From Atopobiaceae bacterium (lineage in GTDB: Bacteria; Actinomycetota; Coriobacteriia; Coriobacteriales; Atopobiaceae): a stretch of DNA of 46,161 bases. The stretch's first letter is position 1, and the number at the start of each line of letters is the position of its first letter. The stretch lies in NCBI GenBank assembly GCA_017533825.1, contig JAFWIE010000093.1, positions 1-46,161 on the forward strand. The letters are read 5' to 3'. Both the position numbers and the translations under genes were made by a program. The notes beneath the pieces were generated by a model that saw only the letters and a program-made list of their open reading frames with translations, did no database searches and was not told where the DNA came from. Below are positions 37,770 through 46,161 of this stretch, piece after piece.

Positions 37770-37933
37770 TGATGTCCTCTCCTTGCATGCCTTGCGAGTA
37801 CAGATATATGGCATTATGCCATAGATGGAACACCCATCAGGGATGAGTGTTCCAAGTGTTGGGATGGACGAATGAACTCCGGCACCGGAGCGGCGTGCAT
37901 CGGCGCCAGAAGGCCAAGCTCCAAAGGGGATAA

Positions 37934-37966
37934 TGCCCCGCCGAGGGATGGTCTCCCGACGGGGCA
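37934..37966 (-). terminator. hairpin after the giant secreted protein gene
   Basis: TGCCCCG pairs with CGGGGCA and the stem extends inward (GAGGGA/TCTCCC) with small mismatches. On the minus strand ATTATCCCC follows, a poor T-run. It lies 8 bp past the stop codon. Confidence 0.55.
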
Positions 37967-37973
37967 GAGTATG

Positions 37974-40900
37974 CTACTTGACGGACACGTAGAAAGTGAC
38001 GGTCTTGGTTCCAGCCTTCCAGTTGGCGTTTCCGGCTGCCTTCACTTGTACCTTGACGGGATAGGTGCCCTTGCCGAGGCCTTTCTTCACCGTGACGGCG
38101 CCGGTCTTGGAGTTGACCGTGATCTTTGCGTTGCCCGAAGTCTTTGCGTATGTGACGGCCCCTTGTGCCTTGGTGACGATAAGCACCTTGGAGACCGCGA
38201 GCGTCTGGTTCGCTTTCTTGACCTTGGAAAGCGCGACCTTGGCCGTGAGCGCCTTGACGGCAATAGGCTGCGTTCCCTTCGTCACCGTGACCTTGATGGT
38301 CTTGCTTGTGGACTTGTAGCTGCCCTTGGCAGCGGCGGTTACGGTGATGGTCGTTGAGCCGACCTTGACCGGGGTCACGATGCCCTTGGCGCTCACCTTG
38401 GCGATGGCGGTGCTGGAGCTCTTGTACGAGAGAGCGCCCGCGCCTTCTGTGACCTTCGCGCCGAGCGAGACGGTCTTGCCCATAACGACGGACTTGTTCG
38501 CTGCGCTGAGGGTCTGTGCCTTCGGGGCGACGGTGAACTTGGCCGGCTCCGCGCTCGTGGCCGCGTTGTGGTTGGCGTCCGCCTTGACCGTGCCCTTGAC
38601 GTAGTAGGTGCCCGCGCCCTTCACGTTGGCCGCCGCGACCGCCTTCGTGCACGCGGCGTCGCTGTAGTACGCGTATGACACCGCGCCCGTGGAGCCCTTC
38701 TTCGTCACGGTGCCGCTGTAGGTGAGGGCGCCTCCCGTGTAGGTCTTGGTCTGCGGGGCGAGCGAGATGCTCGAGGCCGCCTTGGCGACGGTATAGGACA
38801 CCTTGCGAGAGCCTCCGTAGGCACCTATGCCGGTGATGGTCACTTCGTACGTGCCGGCGTTTGTGGCCTTCGTCGTTCCCGTTACCGTGTAGTCGGTGCC
38901 CTTGACAAGAGTGTGGTCACCGATCTTGACGACGGGCAACATGGTCTGCTCGTTTCCGTTGTAGGTTCTCGCAGGGAAGGTGACGGTTGCGGTTGAGATA
39001 TTGGTCAGCTTGGCGATGGTGAGGTCCTTGAGGGTAGTTGCCTGTGTGGCATCCTCATCCAAGAAGAACTTCCCGCACACCTTGCACTTCCAGTGCTCCC
39101 CGTGTCCTGTGGCCGAGAGCGTGGCCGTCTTTGCGGCGACATGCTCAAGCTTGTGGGCAGTGACGTCTCTTGCAGCTACGAAACGATACTGTGCCTCGTA
39201 ATCCATCGTGTTCTCGCCCTCGGGCCAACGCGCCATGAGGCAAAGCATTGCCTCGGCGTCATTGAGGCGCGTGACGGTGTATGGGCCTTCTCCAGCGGGC
39301 GTATCGTTGCCACCCCATTCGCTGTTGGTGACCACATTGCCCTCGGCATCGGTTATGAGAACTGCGTCGGTGTCGTAGGACCAGAAGAGTTGTAAGCCTT
39401 CTGGCTCGAACGGTTCCGAGACGATCTCGCCGTCATCGTGGAGCTCACGCCACATTAGCTTGGTGTCGATGGTGGTTGATTCACCAACGCCGAGGTCGCA
39501 GTCGATGGTAGCAGGCTCGAAGTCCGGGAAGCTGTCGCAGATGTTGATAGTCCAGCCGGCACGTGCGACGCCCTCTCCGTCGTGCTTAAGGTGCGCGCTT
39601 ACCGTTACGCCTGCGCCTGGGCGAGGCTCAGGCTCGAGCACGATGGCAGTGATGGTCACATGCGTCGGGTCGTTCTCGTCCACGGTCATGGTGGCGATGT
39701 CGTCGTACTCGGGCCTTGACGGCACCATCTCCCATTCATAGGCGAGATCATCGGTGGACTCCTCTATGCGCCAGGAGCCGTCATCATTCTTCACGGCATG
39801 CTGATGGTATCCCTGGAGCCACACATCGGCCGTTTCCCCTGGCAGGATGAATCCGCCGTGTCGCTGCGTGCCGAGTCCCTCGAAGTGATACTCGTCCGCA
39901 ACGATGTTGAGCTTGAGATCATACGTGCCGGTGCCGCCGCCAAGGCCGTCGGGCAGCTGGTAGGTCACCTTGAGCATGGCGGTACCCAACTCCTTGGCGC
40001 GGTAATGCCAAGTGCTACTGTCAAAGTCGATGAGATCGGCGCCCGTTGTAACCTCGACGCTCGTCACAATGCACTCGAAGTCCTCGCCTTCGGGATGATC
40101 CTCGTCGCTTACCCACATGTTGAAGCGATTGTCCACCGTGCCATCCCAACCGGGTAGTAGGTCGCGGTTTTCCTCGTGCTCGTAGCGTGCCTCTCGCTCG
40201 TGTAGGTGGACCCGCCACTCGTTCTCGGGCTGGCAGAGCTCCTTGCCATCCTTGACTGCGCGAGCTTTCACGTGCAACTCGTCCACGTTCTCCCTGGCGA
40301 GTTTGCTGCCGTATACCTTAATGGTCGTCGTACCATCTTTGACGAATACGTCATAGACACCACTTCGATCGTCATAGTCGTTCTCCCAGGCGAATGCGTC
40401 CTCGTCCCACTCGCCGGTACCGACGGCGAAGTCGAGTGTGACGTTCCCGTCCTTATCTAAGTCGTCGCCCTGTTCTAGGGCCACGGTGGCGTCCGTTGCG
40501 TCGGTGATGCAGTCATCGTCCTTGCGCGTGACCCAGACGTCGCTGTCTTCGTTCTGGAAGCGCAGTGAGTAGTCCAGCTCCTCGAACTTCCATTGCCGAT
40601 GGTCGTCGCATCGTTCAGAGTCGTCACCCCATTCCGTGTCGAGGTACAGCTCGGTGCCCCAGTTCTCGAGGCGCGTGAGCGAGAGGGTCTTCTTGCCTGT
40701 CCACTCCACGTGACAGGCGCTGCTGTCTTCCGTCCAAATATTGAGCCCATCGTCCTCGGCGACGCTGATTGCGCGTGCGTCGAAACACAGCTTGAACTGC
40801 GTGTCGTCGCTGATGTCGTCCTGATGTACCTTGCCATCGTCGCCGATCGAGCGCCACAGCTGTGTCGGAGTCACTTGGATGGTGTCGCCTACTGGCGTGC

Positions 40901-43790
40901 GGAAGGGGAAGTCGGCGGGGTAGGGGGTTACGGTGGGATAGTCGTCGTTGACGGAGACTATCTCGTCGTCATAGGCGACCCCTTCATCGCCGTCATAGAG
41001 ACGTACCTCTACTTGGACGCCACGCTCGTCTCCGCCTAAGTCACCCAGCTCGTCTGCGCTCTTGAAGGTGACGGTGTTCTTCGTGCCGGTCTCGTTGGCG
41101 AGGCTGCCGTAGGTGTCGTCACCTAGTCTCCATGCGAAGTGCAGGTCGTTGTCCTTCGTGGTGTCGGTGCCCTGCTCGCGTCCGTCATCATTTAGGTAGC
41201 AGTGCCAGCCATGCGCCTCGAGCTTGACACTCTCGCCCGGCAGGCCCCAACTGTCGCCTTCGCACACGCCGACGTTCACTCCGTAGACGTCGGTGGCGAC
41301 ATTGAGCTTGAGTTCATACGTGCCCTCGCCGCCGCCAAGGTTCTCGGGTACCTTATATGTTACCTTGAGCTTGGCGGCGCCCAGTTCCTTGGCTCGGTAA
41401 TACCAGGAGTCCTCGTCGAACTCGATGTGCTCCGCGCCATCAATCACCTCGACGCCCGTCACGTTAATGTCGTAGTCTTGCCCGTCGGGATGGTCCTCGT
41501 CGCGCGCCCACGCATGGAATTGTCTGTCCACTTCGCCGTCCCAACCGGGAAGTAGGTCGCGGTGACCCTCGAACTCGTAGCGCTGCTCGCGCTCCTGCAG
41601 GTGGAACCAGAAGTCGCCCTCGGACTCGCACATCATGTCGTCGGTAATCGTGACCTTGGCGGTGATGCGCAGGTCTCGTACGTTCATCGCTGCCATCTTG
41701 GCTGCGCTGGAAGTGATGGTCAGGCCGTCTTCGCTTACGGAGTAGAGGCCGCTGTCCTCGCCGTAAGTCTCTGTGTACTCGTCGTTCTCCCACTTGCCCA
41801 CGACCCACTCGACCTTTGCGCCTTGCTCGACCAACGACCTGAGGTCGTCAGAGAGCTCGACCGTGTTGCTCGCATCTTTGGGGTTGCTGTACGTGCCGTC
41901 ATCGTTGTTGGTTACCCATACGTCGAGGTCGTGCTCGCCGTTGAGCATGAGCTTGTAGTCGAGTCTGTCGAGCCTCCACTCGCGGTCGTACTCGTGACGC
42001 TCGTTGTGGTCCTCGCCCTCGTACCAGACTGCCTTCACGTTGATGCCCGTGTCCCAGTCTCCCTTGCGGGTGATGGTGTAGGTGCCGGAGGAGCAGGGTA
42101 CCTGCTCGTCGTCCCCGTGATCGCTGTTGTCCACGGCTGCGTTGCCGTTCGCGTCCTTGACGTTTACGCAGTTGGTGTCGTAGCAGAAGAAGAACTCCGC
42201 GTCATCAATGGCCTCGTCATCTTCGCCCCAGGTGCGGTGGAGGAGCTTGAGGTCGATGTCCTCGCTCTTGCCCACCTGAAGCTGGCTGTTGATGCTGACT
42301 GGGTGGGGCTCGACAAAGGTGTTGCGCACGTTGAAGGTCCACCCCCGGTCGGCGACCGGATCTGTTGTCTCGACATTGCCATCGTGCAGGCATGCGCGCA
42401 CAAGGACCTCGTCGTCAAAGCCCATTCGCCCGGGTCCTGGAGTCTTTGCGGTGAAGGTCACATGCTGTCCGTCAGGATTGAGCGTCCCCGCGTCCCCGCC
42501 CTTTTGCAACTCCCAGTAATAGTTAAGCCCTTCGGTGGTCTCTTGTTGCTCGTACCAAGTGCCCTCATTGTCCGTGTGCTTTACGGCGGAGTAGTGTGTG
42601 CCCTCGGCTGTGAGCCTGACGGACTCGCCCGGAAGTATGTTGTCATCGTCCGGGTCACCCGCGACCGTTATGCCGTAGACGTCCGGGGCGACCGTCACCG
42701 TGAAGTCATAGCTGCCAATCTCGCCTGTGTCAACCATCCGACACGTGACGGTGAACGTCGCGGTGCCGAAGTTCTTGGCCTCGTAGTGCCAGTTGTGGTC
42801 GATGCCATCGCCATCCGGCCATTCACGTCGCTCGAGCTCCACGACGTCCTCGCCCTCGGTTGAGGGATTTTGGACTACCTCGACGTTCGTGACCTCGTAG
42901 CTCTGATTGTCGCCGTTGGGATGCTCCTCGTCCCACACACGGGCGGTGTACCAGCGGTAGACGTCGCCATTCCAGTTGGGCAGCATGGAGCGGTCCCTCT
43001 CACCCTGCTCCTGATAGTCCACGTAGGGTTCGAAGAAGTCGACCCATGTGGTGGCGTTGGCGGCAACGGGGTTGCCGTCCGGGTCGCTTGGGTCTATGGC
43101 CTCGGCAAAGATGCGCACATGCAAACGGTTCGGGTCGCTTCCCTCGCCGTATCCACCAAGATGCTCCAGGACCTTGGCTCCATTGAGGGTGATGGTGTTG
43201 GTCAATTGGTCGACGCTGTACTCTCTGTTCTCGACGAAGATGTGCTCATTGACCCAATCGTCCACCACGCACAAACCAACGGTCCATCTGATGTTCAGTC
43301 CCTGTGTGTTTAGGGTGCTCAGCGTCAGATCCACCGAATCGCTTGCATCTGTTACCACCAAGCAATTGGGAACATCGCCTTCGAAGGAAATGCTCGGATC
43401 GTCCTCACTGCCATTTTGTGTTGTCAAAATACGCTCGGCATCACCCTCGGTAGCCAGTACCATGATCGGTTCCTCCGATTCGGACGTCTCATCCTCCTCG
43501 GTAATGGCGTCTTTCTCTGCTGGATTGGAGACCTCGAGGATGGTTGGCACGTCGTTTTGATCTTGTTGTGATTCTCCGACCACGTTTTCTCGAGCGGAGT
43601 CTTGTGATGAGTCCTTCTCATCAACCTCGAGTGTCGACTCCTTTGACTGCTGTTCCTCGGCGTATGCCGTTGCCGTTCCAAAGAGCTCTTGGAGCGCAGG
43701 TACGGGCATGCTGCCTCCCGTGAGGACGACTGCCAGCAACCAAGAGGTGGCCAGCCGGAACAGCCTCCGGTGCTTGATCTGATTGCCCAT
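37974..43790 (-). CDS. giant secreted repeat protein with Big/MBG-like C terminus
   Basis: The 1938-residue product has a signal peptide (RLATSWLLAVVLTGG, cleavage near AYA-EE at 44), an acidic linker, then three tandem repeats of about 466 residues (143-622, 622-1087, 1087-1530). Each repeat has a LLPGWDG-like motif, EDHP(D/E)G, WHYRAKELG-type and LPGE(S/T) blocks, and ends DVWV. A HWKCKVCGKFF segment (about 1568) is followed by an MBG-like domain, a Big_2-like domain and a threonine/lysine-rich end. It has no LPXTG, SLH or membrane anchor. The start follows GAGAGGAG. Low cysteine content and Asp/Glu richness suggest a calcium-binding surface adhesin, which is inferred only. I do not recognise the repeat family. 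Confidence 0.82.
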   Translation of the reverse strand: MGNQIKHRRLFRLATSWLLAVVLTGGSMPVPALQELFGTATAYAEEQQSKESTLEVDEKDSSQDSARENVVGESQQDQNDVPTILEVSNPAEKDAITEEDETSESEEPIMVLATEGDAERILTTQNGSEDDPSISFEGDVPNCLVVTDASDSVDLTLSTLNTQGLNIRWTVGLCVVDDWVNEHIFVENREYSVDQLTNTITLNGAKVLEHLGGYGEGSDPNRLHVRIFAEAIDPSDPDGNPVAANATTWVDFFEPYVDYQEQGERDRSMLPNWNGDVYRWYTARVWDEEHPNGDNQSYEVTNVEVVQNPSTEGEDVVELERREWPDGDGIDHNWHYEAKNFGTATFTVTCRMVDTGEIGSYDFTVTVAPDVYGITVAGDPDDDNILPGESVRLTAEGTHYSAVKHTDNEGTWYEQQETTEGLNYYWELQKGGDAGTLNPDGQHVTFTAKTPGPGRMGFDDEVLVRACLHDGNVETTDPVADRGWTFNVRNTFVEPHPVSINSQLQVGKSEDIDLKLLHRTWGEDDEAIDDAEFFFCYDTNCVNVKDANGNAAVDNSDHGDDEQVPCSSGTYTITRKGDWDTGINVKAVWYEGEDHNERHEYDREWRLDRLDYKLMLNGEHDLDVWVTNNDDGTYSNPKDASNTVELSDDLRSLVEQGAKVEWVVGKWENDEYTETYGEDSGLYSVSEDGLTITSSAAKMAAMNVRDLRITAKVTITDDMMCESEGDFWFHLQEREQRYEFEGHRDLLPGWDGEVDRQFHAWARDEDHPDGQDYDINVTGVEVIDGAEHIEFDEDSWYYRAKELGAAKLKVTYKVPENLGGGEGTYELKLNVATDVYGVNVGVCEGDSWGLPGESVKLEAHGWHCYLNDDGREQGTDTTKDNDLHFAWRLGDDTYGSLANETGTKNTVTFKSADELGDLGGDERGVQVEVRLYDGDEGVAYDDEIVSVNDDYPTVTPYPADFPFRTPVGDTIQVTPTQLWRSIGDDGKVHQDDISDDTQFKLCFDARAISVAEDDGLNIWTEDSSACHVEWTGKKTLSLTRLENWGTELYLDTEWGDDSERCDDHRQWKFEELDYSLRFQNEDSDVWVTRKDDDCITDATDATVALEQGDDLDKDGNVTLDFAVGTGEWDEDAFAWENDYDDRSGVYDVFVKDGTTTIKVYGSKLARENVDELHVKARAVKDGKELCQPENEWRVHLHEREARYEHEENRDLLPGWDGTVDNRFNMWVSDEDHPEGEDFECIVTSVEVTTGADLIDFDSSTWHYRAKELGTAMLKVTYQLPDGLGGGTGTYDLKLNIVADEYHFEGLGTQRHGGFILPGETADVWLQGYHQHAVKNDDGSWRIEESTDDLAYEWEMVPSRPEYDDIATMTVDENDPTHVTITAIVLEPEPRPGAGVTVSAHLKHDGEGVARAGWTINICDSFPDFEPATIDCDLGVGESTTIDTKLMWRELHDDGEIVSEPFEPEGLQLFWSYDTDAVLITDAEGNVVTNSEWGGNDTPAGEGPYTVTRLNDAEAMLCLMARWPEGENTMDYEAQYRFVAARDVTAHKLEHVAAKTATLSATGHGEHWKCKVCGKFFLDEDATQATTLKDLTIAKLTNISTATVTFPARTYNGNEQTMLPVVKIGDHTLVKGTDYTVTGTTKATNAGTYEVTITGIGAYGGSRKVSYTVAKAASSISLAPQTKTYTGGALTYSGTVTKKGSTGAVSYAYYSDAACTKAVAAANVKGAGTYYVKGTVKADANHNAATSAEPAKFTVAPKAQTLSAANKSVVMGKTVSLGAKVTEGAGALSYKSSSTAIAKVSAKGIVTPVKVGSTTITVTAAAKGSYKSTSKTIKVTVTKGTQPIAVKALTAKVALSKVKKANQTLAVSKVLIVTKAQGAVTYAKTSGNAKITVNSKTGAVTVKKGLGKGTYPVKVQVKAAGNANWKAGTKTVTFYVSVK
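39190..43360 (-). repeat. three tandem 1.4-kb coding repeats
   Basis: Repeat boundaries lie near 43360, 41925, 40527 and 39190. LPGES/LPGET recurs about every 1400 bp (near 42625, 41230, 39830), and the first is the most divergent in sequence. The DNA has diverged beyond simple recent duplication. Confidence 0.75.
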
Positions 43791-43962
43791 AATGACTCCT
43801 CTCCGTCGAATGTGATGAGCCAACGCGCTGTGCGAAAACCGGAGAGCGTTTGCTCCATGTAAAAAACACTATCATGGAGGGAGAGTGCAATGGTTGCCAG
43901 CCTGACAACTATGGCAAGGATGGGCTTTGCGTTGTGGGCTGTTACCTGACGGTTCCTTTGCT

Positions 43963-45366
43963 TTAGGTAGTTGTTGCTGCTGCGTCGAACACGCGATCGG
44001 CGTTAGCAAAGACGAGTGCGAGTTCGCCGATCGTGATGTCGTAGGGGCGGTTGGCGCCCGTGAGGATGCCGGTTTCCTCGGCGAACAGCATTGCCACGCG
44101 ACCGCCCGGATACTCGCCGTTGTCATCCTCGAGCTTGTCCCACTGGTCCTCGGCAACGAGGGAGGGATCGTGCACCTTGACTGCTGCGTATACAGCGGTC
44201 TCGAGTCGTACGGTCTGCCCGTCGTCCCAGCCCCATGGCATGAAGTATTCGTCGCTCTCGCCAGGAAGGCCCTCTGGTTGGAAGTTGTAGACGTAGTCGC
44301 GATCGAGTCCGTACAGCTCGATGAGCGTCGAGCGCAGAAGTCCGACGGTCGCCGTGTCGTCTGGCTGGTCGAACAGGTGCGTGTCGTACTTGTCACGCAG
44401 GTAAGCTACTGCGTCGCTGATGCGCTCCTCGTCGTTCAGGACGGCAGGTATGGCATCGCTGTTGAAGGGCGACCATGTGACTGCCTTATAGGCTTGCACG
44501 CCCACAAACGCGACGAGCGCGATGGCGAGCAGTGCAGAAGCCACGATGCCTGCGAGGCGTAGGCGTTGGCTGCGTGGGTTGGCAGCCAGAAGGGCACGCT
44601 TCACTTGGCCTACGTCACCATAGCGCTTCTCGGGGTCGAAGGCGCAGCACTTCTCGATGATGCGCGCCAGCGGCCGATACACATGCACGTTCTTGTTGTG
44701 GCGTGGGCTGCCGGTGAGCAGGTACCGCAGTAGCACGCCGAGCGAGTAGATGTCGGTGCGGGCATCGGTCTGGGCAAAGCCGTACTGTTCGGGTGCTGCA
44801 TAGGTGCGTGTGCCGAAGAACACCGTATCGGTCTCATGACCTGCCTGAAACGTACGGGCTATGTCGAAGTCGATGAGTGCTACAGAGCCGTTTGGTCGCA
44901 CGATGACGTTTTGTGGCTTGATATCGCGGTGGATGATTGGCAGGGGTTGGCCATGCAGATAGGCAAGCACGTCGCACAGCTCAACGCAAATGCGTACGAT
45001 CTCCTGTTCATCGGGCTCTTGTGCGCGTGCGTAGCGGTCGAGCGAGATGCCCTCTATGTAGGTGCGCACAAGCACTGTCGTGCGCTCGTTCTCATAGGTT
45101 GCCACGGGGCGGGGCAGCGCCGGGTGGTCGAGACCGGCCAGTACGTTGCGTGTGGGGCTGGTTTCCCACACGTCGAGGTCGTAGCACTTCGCGACGTGGG
45201 CGTTGCCGTCGGTGTCTCGCACTAGGAATGTGTCGCAGCCCAGATGCTCGCCAAGGCATTCCATGATGTCGTAGGTTGCGAGGAAGTTGGCGGGATAGAT
45301 CCCGTTGTCGTAAGCGTCGCAAATCGCGTCAAGCAAGTCGTCGGTCTCATGGGTGTCGCTACGCAT
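43963..45366 (-). CDS. membrane Ser/Thr protein kinase
   Basis: The 467-residue protein has a Hanks-type kinase domain (about 28-265): the ATP Lys in HVAKCYD, catalytic HRDIKPQN (about 147), IDFDIAR in place of DFG, and the APE motif in AAPEQYG. After it come a basic stretch, one membrane helix (about 272-295) and an extracellular domain rich in acidic residues (FNSDAIPAVLNDEERISDAVAYL). DFD for DFG occurs in some bacterial kinases and may still be active. No PASTA repeats are seen. GGAGGAGA precedes the ATG. It overlaps the HTH gene ahead by 8 bp. It may phosphorylate the HTH partner. Confidence 0.87.
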   Translation of the reverse strand: MRSDTHETDDLLDAICDAYDNGIYPANFLATYDIMECLGEHLGCDTFLVRDTDGNAHVAKCYDLDVWETSPTRNVLAGLDHPALPRPVATYENERTTVLVRTYIEGISLDRYARAQEPDEQEIVRICVELCDVLAYLHGQPLPIIHRDIKPQNVIVRPNGSVALIDFDIARTFQAGHETDTVFFGTRTYAAPEQYGFAQTDARTDIYSLGVLLRYLLTGSPRHNKNVHVYRPLARIIEKCCAFDPEKRYGDVGQVKRALLAANPRSQRLRLAGIVASALLAIALVAFVGVQAYKAVTWSPFNSDAIPAVLNDEERISDAVAYLRDKYDTHLFDQPDDTATVGLLRSTLIELYGLDRDYVYNFQPEGLPGESDEYFMPWGWDDGQTVRLETAVYAAVKVHDPSLVAEDQWDKLEDDNGEYPGGRVAMLFAEETGILTGANRPYDITIGELALVFANADRVFDAAATTT

Positions 45367-45802
45367 AACGGTCTCCTCCAAGCAAGGGCAGCCCGTTCTC
45401 GTAAAGCACGTTCTGTGCGTAGATGAGGGGCTTGCCATTGTGCAGGCACCATGCGAGTACGGCATCGCGCTTGACCTTGGGATGCAACGGGCTCATTTGG
45501 GCAACTTTGAGCAGTTGTTGGGTCTGGTCGCAGTCGAGACCCAGCCCAAACGCGAGCTGGAGTGTCGTGTCGCGAGAGGGATTACGTGTTCCGTTGTACA
45601 GGCGATAGCCGAACGAGCGCTCGATGTTTGCGGCGGCGATGACGGACTCGCGCTTGAGCTTGCGCTCATTGGTGAGCTGCACCAGATAGTCTGAGAAACA
45701 CGGCAAGGTTATGTCGCCGTTCTCGCTCAAATACGTGCTCGCCGTCGACGCCTTGAATAGCCGTGCCCAAAGTTCGCGTGTAGATGGATTCGTATCGTTC
45801 AA
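45359..45802 (-). CDS. HTH (XRE-like) protein partner of the kinase
   Basis: The about 147-residue product carries an XRE-type helix-turn-helix: ESVIAAANIERSFGYRLYNGTRNPSRDTTLQLAFGLGL. It then has DQTQQLLKVAQMSPLHPKVKRDAVLAWCLHNG, seen in proteins next to serine/threonine kinases. Its stop lies inside the kinase start, so the two are translationally coupled. The start is uncertain: TTG at 45802 has AAGGGGG eight bases ahead, while GTG at 45847 has none. DNA-binding targets unknown; its control by the kinase is inferred. Confidence 0.7.
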   Translation of the reverse strand: MNDTNPSTRELWARLFKASTASTYLSENGDITLPCFSDYLVQLTNERKLKRESVIAAANIERSFGYRLYNGTRNPSRDTTLQLAFGLGLDCDQTQQLLKVAQMSPLHPKVKRDAVLAWCLHNGKPLIYAQNVLYENGLPLLGGDRYA

Positions 45803-46124
45803 CGCGTGCACCCCCTTCGCGACACCCCATTCTACGGTACGAATCACATCACACGCCTTGCGTCGGCATCAAAATTCTGCCAACGAAAAGTCGCCAAGCA
45901 GACAACCACAGCACGAACGAAACGTGATATGCAGCGGGACCTGCTCCAAACGAGACAGGTCCCACAGCGAGTTGACGTTCGGTGGAGAATCCGTTGCGCT
46001 CTTGTGACGCTTTTGGCAAAACCTCTGTTAGACCAGCGTTGACATCGTTAGGTGCCGAATTAATGTCCAGACCCCCTGCTATGGTGCCAGTCGCCAAACA
46101 AAGCCAACCACAGAGGGGGTCCGT
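45803..46124. other. 322-bp intergenic region before the edge gene
   Basis: No gene is supported. A minus-strand frame covers most of it but has no ribosome site or recognisable family. The rightmost 90 bp carry a promoter and a hairpin for the gene at 46125. There is a GGGACCTG/CAGGTCCC pair at 45937-45962 of unknown meaning. Confidence 0.55.
46039..46066 (+). promoter_or_regulatory. promoter of the edge gene
   Basis: TTGACA (46039-46044), a perfect -35 box, is followed after 16 bp by TAATGT (46061-46066) as -10. It drives the frame beginning at 46125. Confidence 0.6.
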
Positions 46125-46161
46125 ATGTACGAGAGTGTACTACAGAACGCGCTTCAGCTGC
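46125..46161 (+). CDS. 5' end of a gene at the window edge, possibly a transposase
   Basis: Only twelve codons (MYESVLQNALQL) are in the window. GAGGGGG stands ahead of the ATG and a TTGACA promoter lies 80 bp up. GACCCCCT (46070-46077) can pair with AGGGGGTC (46114-46121), which would hide the ribosome site, a device known for several IS transposases. The identity cannot be told from the sequence shown, so the mobile-element reading is speculative. Confidence 0.4.
   Translation, partial: MYESVLQNALQL

Noticed and set aside
41562..42863. A 433-codon plus-strand frame inside the giant secreted protein gene
   Set aside because: The minus-strand protein has a signal peptide, repeats and domains; the plus frame has only biased hydrophobic text and no ribosome site.

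Overview
The window looks like a chromosomal segment from a GC-rich, probably anaerobic Gram-positive of the Actinomycetota, most likely class Coriobacteriia (Olsenella/Atopobium-like). This is inferred from the gene mix: a TPP-riboswitch operon with an MTH1187-type thiamine-binding protein, an IrtAB-like ABC pair beside a DUF6110 protein and a P-type ATPase, very large secreted proteins with MBG/Big domains, and flavodoxin next to enolase. No rRNA, tRNA, CRISPR array or complete prophage is visible.

Layout. 1-2776: end of a DUF362 protein, then murQ and a MurP-like PTS EIIBC for recycling N-acetylmuramic acid. 2842-4099: a TPP riboswitch, a thiamine-binding protein and a broken ABC permease. 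4116-8598: single genes of general function (esterase, broken metallophosphoesterase, LURP-one-like protein, DUF89 protein, zinc-ribbon membrane protein). 8726-14840: a divergent transport locus with a heterodimeric ABC exporter on one side and DUF6110 plus a heavy-metal-type P-ATPase on the other, sharing a short AT-rich control region. 15325-17046: eno and a flavodoxin behind a leader rich in GTTAG motifs. 17185-21282: a SirTM-like sirtuin, a decayed mgtE end, a hydrolase, an MBL-fold hydrolase, and a gene-poor stretch with a 155-bp nested palindrome. 21283-25562: divergent secreted PepSY protein and ChW-repeat cell-wall amidase, then a HAD phosphatase. 25692-36716: core genes ftsH, ileS, lspA, an RluA-type synthase, a processive glycosyltransferase, a frameshifted Nif11-type precursor, guaB and a gutted hybrid histidine kinase. 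36798-45802: pta, a 1938-residue secreted repeat protein, a membrane Ser/Thr kinase and its overlapping HTH partner. The right edge enters a new gene, possibly a transposase.

How the genes work together. murQ and the PTS gene form a clear salvage pathway. The divergent ABC/ATPase locus probably handles metal ions or metallophores under one shared regulator. The amidase, PepSY protein, giant repeat protein and membrane kinase point to an elaborate cell envelope. At least five genes are decayed (ABC permease, metallophosphoesterase, mgtE fragment, Nif11-type precursor, hybrid kinase). The lesions are single-base indels, Gln-to-stop changes and one large deletion, which fits ongoing gene loss, although some indels could be sequencing errors.

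The best candidates for something undescribed are the 155-bp nested palindrome at 20769-20923, the paired TAACATTT sites between the two transport operons, the three 466-residue repeats of the giant secreted protein, and the Nif11 leader joined to a zinc-ribbon-like tail.
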